DNA from: Methanoregula sp.
Lineage (GTDB): Archaea; Halobacteriota; Methanomicrobia; Methanomicrobiales; Methanospirillaceae
Direction of reading: 5' to 3'
DNA length: 8,652 nt
NCBI GenBank assembly: GCA_028705545.1
Contig: JAQWDG010000049.1
Coordinates: forward strand, 1,694 to 10,345
The translations under genes were made by a program, and so were the position numbers. The notes beneath the pieces are model-generated. The model saw only the letters and a program-made list of their open reading frames with translations. It had not been told where the DNA came from and made no database searches. Every line of letters begins with the position of its first letter. Position 1 is the first letter of the stretch. Of this stretch, positions 5,345-8,652 are shown piece after piece.

Positions 5345-6253
5345 TTACCTTACATTACCGTCAATGGTGATCGTCTTCTCTTCTACCGGGATCTGCTTAT
5401 TGGCTTTTTCCAGCGCCTTGTCTACCACATACCGGACACCGCTGCAGCAGGGCACCTCCATGTGGGCGACCGTGATGGATTTGATCGTATGGAGCCGGAA
5501 GATTTCGCTGAGCTTTTCAATATATCCTTCAATGTCCGGGTCCAGCTTCGGGCAGAAGATGATCACGATCTTTCCTTTCAGAAGTTCTGTGTGAAACCCG
5601 GCGTACGCGAACGGCACGCAATCTGCGGCGATCAGCAGGTCCGCGTCCTCAAAATACGGGGCCGCAGAGTTGAGCAGGGCAAGCTGGACCGGCCATTGCC
5701 GGAGCTCTGAGTCTGTTGTCCCGCCCACCGGTTGGCGCGGTCCGCCCGTGCGGGAGATGCTCCGGGCAGCCGAGCCAGGGCAGCCCGCGAACGGGTGGGC
5801 CCCGTGCGGGCCCGAATGGCAGACAACGCCTTCACCCATGCGGCCTGCCGCCGGCGGATAAGCCCGCGGCGGGGCGGCAGATTTCCGGTTCGGTGCCGCA
5901 TGATCGGGGATGGGGATCCCATTCTCGATCAGATACTCGATTGCCTGATCATACAAGGGAATCTGCCCGTGACCGGCAAGGTGTTCGAGATGGGCTTTGA
6001 TCACCGGTGCGCCCTGCCGGACAATCGTCTCCATCACCGCCCGCTCATCGTACGGCGCTGCTTCCCGTTCGATCACGGAGATCGCCCCTTCCGGGCAGGT
6101 GCCGATACAGGCGCCAAGGCCGTCGCAGAAGAGGTCGGAGACCAGCCGGGCTTTCCCTTCAATGAGCTGGAGGGCGCCCTCGGGGCAGTCCGGGATGCAC
6201 TGGCCGCATCCCGTGCATTTCGTTTCATCAATCTGGATGATCTTGCGTTTCAT
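5345..6253 (-). CDS. two-cluster 4Fe-4S ferredoxin-like protein with Cys-containing C-terminal domain
   Basis: ATG at 6253-6251 is preceded by GGGAGTG with eight-base spacing; the protein has 302 residues. Residues 1-60 form a bacterial-type ferredoxin. Site I is complete: C13-x2-C16-x2-C19-x3-C23-P. Site II reads C43-D-G-L-G-A-C49-x3-C53-P, so its second cysteine is replaced by L46. A helical segment (about 65-115) leads to a Pro/Arg/Gly-rich linker (about 119-181, very GC-rich) containing C145 and AGCPGSAAR (C158). The C-terminal domain (about 182-295) starts SELRQWPVQL and carries C212 (AADCVP), C234 (FCPK) and C269-C270 (VPCCSG). Similar proteins accompany Hcp in anaerobes, and it may be Hcp's electron donor in place of the Hcr reductase. 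It is the last gene of the tight minus-strand cluster. The ferredoxin call is firm; the partnership is inferred. Confidence 0.87.
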   Translation of the reverse strand: MKRKIIQIDETKCTGCGQCIPDCPEGALQLIEGKARLVSDLFCDGLGACIGTCPEGAISVIEREAAPYDERAVMETIVRQGAPVIKAHLEHLAGHGQIPLYDQAIEYLIENGIPIPDHAAPNRKSAAPPRAYPPAAGRMGEGVVCHSGPHGAHPFAGCPGSAARSISRTGGPRQPVGGTTDSELRQWPVQLALLNSAAPYFEDADLLIAADCVPFAYAGFHTELLKGKIVIIFCPKLDPDIEGYIEKLSEIFRLHTIKSITVAHMEVPCCSGVRYVVDKALEKANKQIPVEEKTITIDGNVR

Positions 6254-6265
6254 CTTGCATACACT
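6254..6265 (-). promoter_or_regulatory. ribosome binding site of the ferredoxin-like gene
   Basis: On the minus strand, GGGAGTG lies eight bases before ATG 6253 inside the 21-base gap after the CxxC gene. It fixes the start of the ferredoxin-like protein. Confidence 0.6.
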
Positions 6266-6274
6266 CCCGTTTTT

Positions 6275-6601
6275 TCAGGATACATTGTCAGCCTGTCTGC
6301 CGTCATTATAATCCTGTATGCCCTCCGGTCTGAATGCTTTGAACTCCCGCAGGAGGGCTTCCCGGTATGCCGGCAGTTTTTTTGTCGGTATGTAGTTGAA
6401 CTGCCGCACCCGTTGTATGAGTTCGTCAGTGAGGAGTTCATCATTTGCAAAATTCCTGCGGTACACATCGAACAGGATCCAGTCGAGCCGGTCTATTCCG
6501 GTCTCTTTTTCGTTAATCCGGATCTTCTTTATCTTGATCTGGTCCGGCGGGATGCCGCCGCAGATGGAGCAGTAATATCCCTCGTTTGCCTCTTCCCCCA
6601 T
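6275..6601 (-). CDS. small CxxC (zinc-ribbon-like) protein of a methanogen family often labelled NAC family transcription factor
   Basis: ATG 6601-6599 lies five bases after the cupin stop (6609-6607). The longer frame from 6739 overlaps the cupin gene and is rejected. The 108-residue protein opens with GEEANEGYYCSICGG, where C-x2-C suggests half a zinc ribbon or a redox pair. Then comes a compact helical domain (about 20-90) with IDRLDWILFDV, ELIQRVRQFNYIPTKK and YREALLREFKAF, a pattern I associate with a small archaeal protein family whose members are often labelled NAC family transcription factor. That label is from memory and need not reflect function. The next gene begins 21 bases after the stop, with its ribosome site in the gap. 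Co-transcription with the cupin and ferredoxin genes is strongly suggested by spacing. Confidence 0.8.
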   Translation of the reverse strand: MGEEANEGYYCSICGGIPPDQIKIKKIRINEKETGIDRLDWILFDVYRRNFANDELLTDELIQRVRQFNYIPTKKLPAYREALLREFKAFRPEGIQDYNDGRQADNVS

Positions 6602-6606
6602 ACCGA

Positions 6607-6969
6607 TCAGCCCCGTATCATGGTAAGACTCATCTTGAACCGGGTGACTGCAGAGAGTGCATGGGGAATATCTGCCGGAAAAATAATGGTGTCCCCCTCT
6701 TTCATGGTCCAGGTCTTTCCGGCAACCCAGACCTCGCATTCACCTTCGAGGATGGTAACGGTGGCATCGAACGGTGCCGTGTGCTCCGAAAGGCCCTCGT
6801 TTTCATCGAAGGAGAAGAGGGTGATGCTGCCTGCCGTCCGGTTTACGATCATCCGGCTGGTGACGGCGCCCTCCTGGTAGTCAACGAGGTCTTTTAAGGA
6901 GAGGACTTTCCCCCTGAGCTCTTCGCGTTTTTTGTCGGGCTTTTTTCCCGTTTCGATCGTTTCTGCCAT
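6607..6969 (-). CDS. small single-domain cupin protein
   Basis: The ATG is at 6969-6967, preceded by a weak AGGCGAG, and the protein has 120 residues. After a charged, Lys-rich N-terminus (1-20), residues about 40-120 form a cupin beta-barrel. Motif 1 is LSEHTAPFDATVTILEGE (H63, E77) and motif 2 is EGDTIIFPADIPHAL (H103). With fewer histidines than classical cupins, it probably binds one metal ion, likely iron. The pattern LSEHTAPxDA...PANxPHA occurs in a widespread family of uncharacterised anaerobe cupins. It is the first gene of the trio 6969-5345 and follows Hcp by 75 bases. That gap has T-runs but no clear TATA box, so it could be read from the Hcp promoter. The substrate is unknown. Confidence 0.87.
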   Translation of the reverse strand: MAETIETGKKPDKKREELRGKVLSLKDLVDYQEGAVTSRMIVNRTAGSITLFSFDENEGLSEHTAPFDATVTILEGECEVWVAGKTWTMKEGDTIIFPADIPHALSAVTRFKMSLTMIRG

Positions 6970-7044
6970 GAAGCTCGCCTGTTTTTTTTCTGCCCCCTTT
7001 GATCGTTCACTTGCCGGGGGGCGGTAAAAATGTATGGGTATTTT

Positions 7045-8652
7045 TTATGCCGGCACGAGCCGGGCAAGGTCTGCCTCGACCGTGCTGTTCTTTGCAATCC
7101 CGAAGTTGTCCACGAGCACCTTTAAGACGCCCGGGGAGACAAAGGCCGGGAGTTTTGGCCCGAGCGTGATGTTTTTTACCCCGAGGTTTAAGAGGGCAAG
7201 GAGGACGAGCGCGGCCTTCTGTTCGTACCACGCAATGTTGTACGAGACCGGCAGCTCGTTGATCCCCACGTTGAACGCCTTTGCAAGGGCCTGGGCGATC
7301 ACGACAAGCGAGTAGCAGTCATTGCACTGGCCGGCATCGATCACCCGGGGAATGCCCCCGATCGTACCGAGGTCGAGGCCGTTGTACCGGTACTTGGCGC
7401 AGCCCGCGGTCAAAATCACGGTGTTCTTCGGGAGCGCCTCGGCAAACTTCGTGTAATACTCGCGCTCGGCCTGCCTGCCGTCGCAGCCGGCCATGACCAC
7501 GAACCGTTTGATGTCGCCATTTTTGACCGCCTCAACGACCGTGCCCGCAAGGGCGAGCACCGCGTCGTGGCCGCAGCCCGTGATGAGGTCCCGGCCGGGA
7601 AAGGCCGGCTCGTTCGGGGGCTGGCAGGTCTGTGCGTACCGGATGATCGCGGAGAAGTCCTTTGAGCCGTCCGCGGCTGCCGGGATGTGGGTAACGCCCG
7701 GGTAGCCGACCGGCCCGGTGGTGAAGATCCTGCCCTTGTAGCTGTCCCTTGGCGGCACAAGGCAGTTGGTGGTGACCAGCACCGGGCCATTGAACTGCTC
7801 GAACTCATCTTTCTGGTGCCACCACGAGGAGCCGTAGTTGCCGGCAAGGTTCGCATATTTCTTGAACGCCGGGTAGGCGTTTGCCGGCAGCATCTCGCCG
7901 TGCGTGTAGATGTCGACACCGCTGTCCTTTGCCTGGGCAAGCAGCATCTCCAGGTCCTTAAGGTCGTGGCCGGTCACAAGGATGCCCGGGCGTTTGCCGG
8001 CACCGGTCTTTACCGGCGTGATCTCCGGGCTGCCGTAGGTTTTCGTGTTTGCCGTGTCAAGAAGGGCGAGCGTTTCCAGGCCGATCCCGCCGCATTCGAG
8101 CACGAGCGCGGTCATCCCGTCTGCCGGGAGATCGTGGAGGGTGGAGGCGAGCCCCTTCTGCATGAAGGCGGTAATTTTTTCATCGGTATACCCGAGGACT
8201 GCCGCATGGTGGTAGTACGCCGCCACCCCTTTGAGGCCGAAGACGAGCAGGGCCCGCAGGGAATGGACATCGTCGTTTACGTTTGCCTGCTGTGCGATCT
8301 CCTCTGCCTTTGCCGCGATCTCTGCATCGTTCTTCGGCGTCCAGGTACAGGCAGCCGGCTCGTTTGCGCCGGAAACCGGCAGGGAATCCCGGATGGCGAT
8401 TGCCCGGGTAATCAGCGCCCGGAACCGCTGGTCGTCGAAGTTCACGTTCGTGAGCGTGGAGAAGAGCACCTCGGCGATGAACAGGCCGGCCTCCTTGTTC
8501 TCCTTTCCTGCCTTTGCGGCCGCGATGTTTCGCTCGGCTATCCCCTTGCAGAGCCAGATGGCAACATCCATCAGGCCCGCAGTTGCGCCTTCTTTTCCGC
8601 AGACACCCTTTACCGTACAGCCGGTTCCCCGCGCTGTCTCTTCACACTGGTA
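7045..8652 (-). CDS. hcp: hybrid cluster protein (hydroxylamine reductase / NO reductase), 5' end cut by the window
   Basis: The frame is open to the right edge, with 535 residues visible starting YQCEETARGTGC. Relatives begin MFCYQC, so only about three codons are missing and the ATG at 8571 is internal. Hcp carries an Fe-S-O hybrid cluster and a second cubane cluster and acts on NO or hydroxylamine. The N-terminal pattern, with the assumed missing Cys, is C-x2-C-x8-C-x5-C, the class I type that binds [4Fe-4S]. Numbering from Met 8571, all hybrid cluster ligands are present: H202 (GHDLKD), E226 (THGEM), C270 (TTNC), C363 (MAGCDG), C391 (TAGCAK), C416 (GQCND), E450 and K452 (WYEQK). C419 is an additional nearby cysteine. 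On the minus strand TAA is followed by an AT-rich stretch with ATTTTT that may terminate weakly. The cupin, CxxC and ferredoxin genes lie downstream. Confidence 0.97.
   Translation of the reverse strand, partial: YQCEETARGTGCTVKGVCGKEGATAGLMDVAIWLCKGIAERNIAAAKAGKENKEAGLFIAEVLFSTLTNVNFDDQRFRALITRAIAIRDSLPVSGANEPAACTWTPKNDAEIAAKAEEIAQQANVNDDVHSLRALLVFGLKGVAAYYHHAAVLGYTDEKITAFMQKGLASTLHDLPADGMTALVLECGGIGLETLALLDTANTKTYGSPEITPVKTGAGKRPGILVTGHDLKDLEMLLAQAKDSGVDIYTHGEMLPANAYPAFKKYANLAGNYGSSWWHQKDEFEQFNGPVLVTTNCLVPPRDSYKGRIFTTGPVGYPGVTHIPAAADGSKDFSAIIRYAQTCQPPNEPAFPGRDLITGCGHDAVLALAGTVVEAVKNGDIKRFVVMAGCDGRQAEREYYTKFAEALPKNTVILTAGCAKYRYNGLDLGTIGGIPRVIDAGQCNDCYSLVVIAQALAKAFNVGINELPVSYNIAWYEQKAALVLLALLNLGVKNITLGPKLPAFVSPGVLKVLVDNFGIAKNSTVEADLARLVPA

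Noticed and set aside
6602..6739. Longer start (6739) for the small CxxC protein
   Set aside because: It would overlap the cupin gene in another frame by about 130 bases; ATG 6601 sits five bases after the cupin stop, and the family-like sequence begins there.
5732..6880. Long + strand open frame (382 codons) across the ferredoxin, CxxC and cupin genes
   Set aside because: It lies antisense to three genes with clear family motifs and ribosome sites; its translation has no recognisable domain and reflects GC-rich codon structure on the other strand.

Overview
The window looks like chromosomal DNA of a methanogenic archaeon, most likely of the Methanomicrobiales (a Methanoregula-like organism). 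The reasons are an archaeosortase, bacterial-style GGAGG ribosome binding sites, moderately high GC, and a strictly anaerobic redox cluster built on a hybrid cluster protein. The species is inferred from gene content, not from a search.

Left part, + strand (1-3661): the 3' part of an archaeosortase gene is followed after one base by a membrane thiol-disulfide protein (a thioredoxin-like domain fused to a CcdA/DsbD-type transporter). Next come an unassigned four-helix membrane protein and a DUF1624/HGSNAT-like multi-pass membrane protein. All four products sit in or act at the cell membrane. The first two look co-translated. The fourth has no ATG, GTG or TTG in front of its conserved N-terminus.

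Middle (3662-4318): about 650 bases without a convincing conventional gene. It holds two direct copies of a 227-bp sequence (3727-3953 and 4004-4230, exactly 277 bp apart, about 84% identical by hand count, no gaps). A 64-bp core is 100% identical between the copies. The core contains a strong Shine-Dalgarno sequence that can be masked by a local hairpin, followed by ATG. A pair of CGCAnnAATTC sites 21 bp apart lies upstream in each copy. This is the least explained part of the window.

Right part: a cation diffusion facilitator (zinc-type, with an unusual four-cysteine tail) lies on the + strand (4319-5305). It converges, across a hairpin, on a minus-strand cluster that reads from the right edge: hybrid cluster protein Hcp (nearly complete, start just outside the window), a small cupin, a small CxxC protein, and a two-cluster ferredoxin-like protein with a cysteine-rich C-terminal domain. 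The last three are tightly packed and look like one operon. With Hcp they suggest a nitrosative or redox stress module in which the ferredoxin-like protein may deliver electrons to Hcp.
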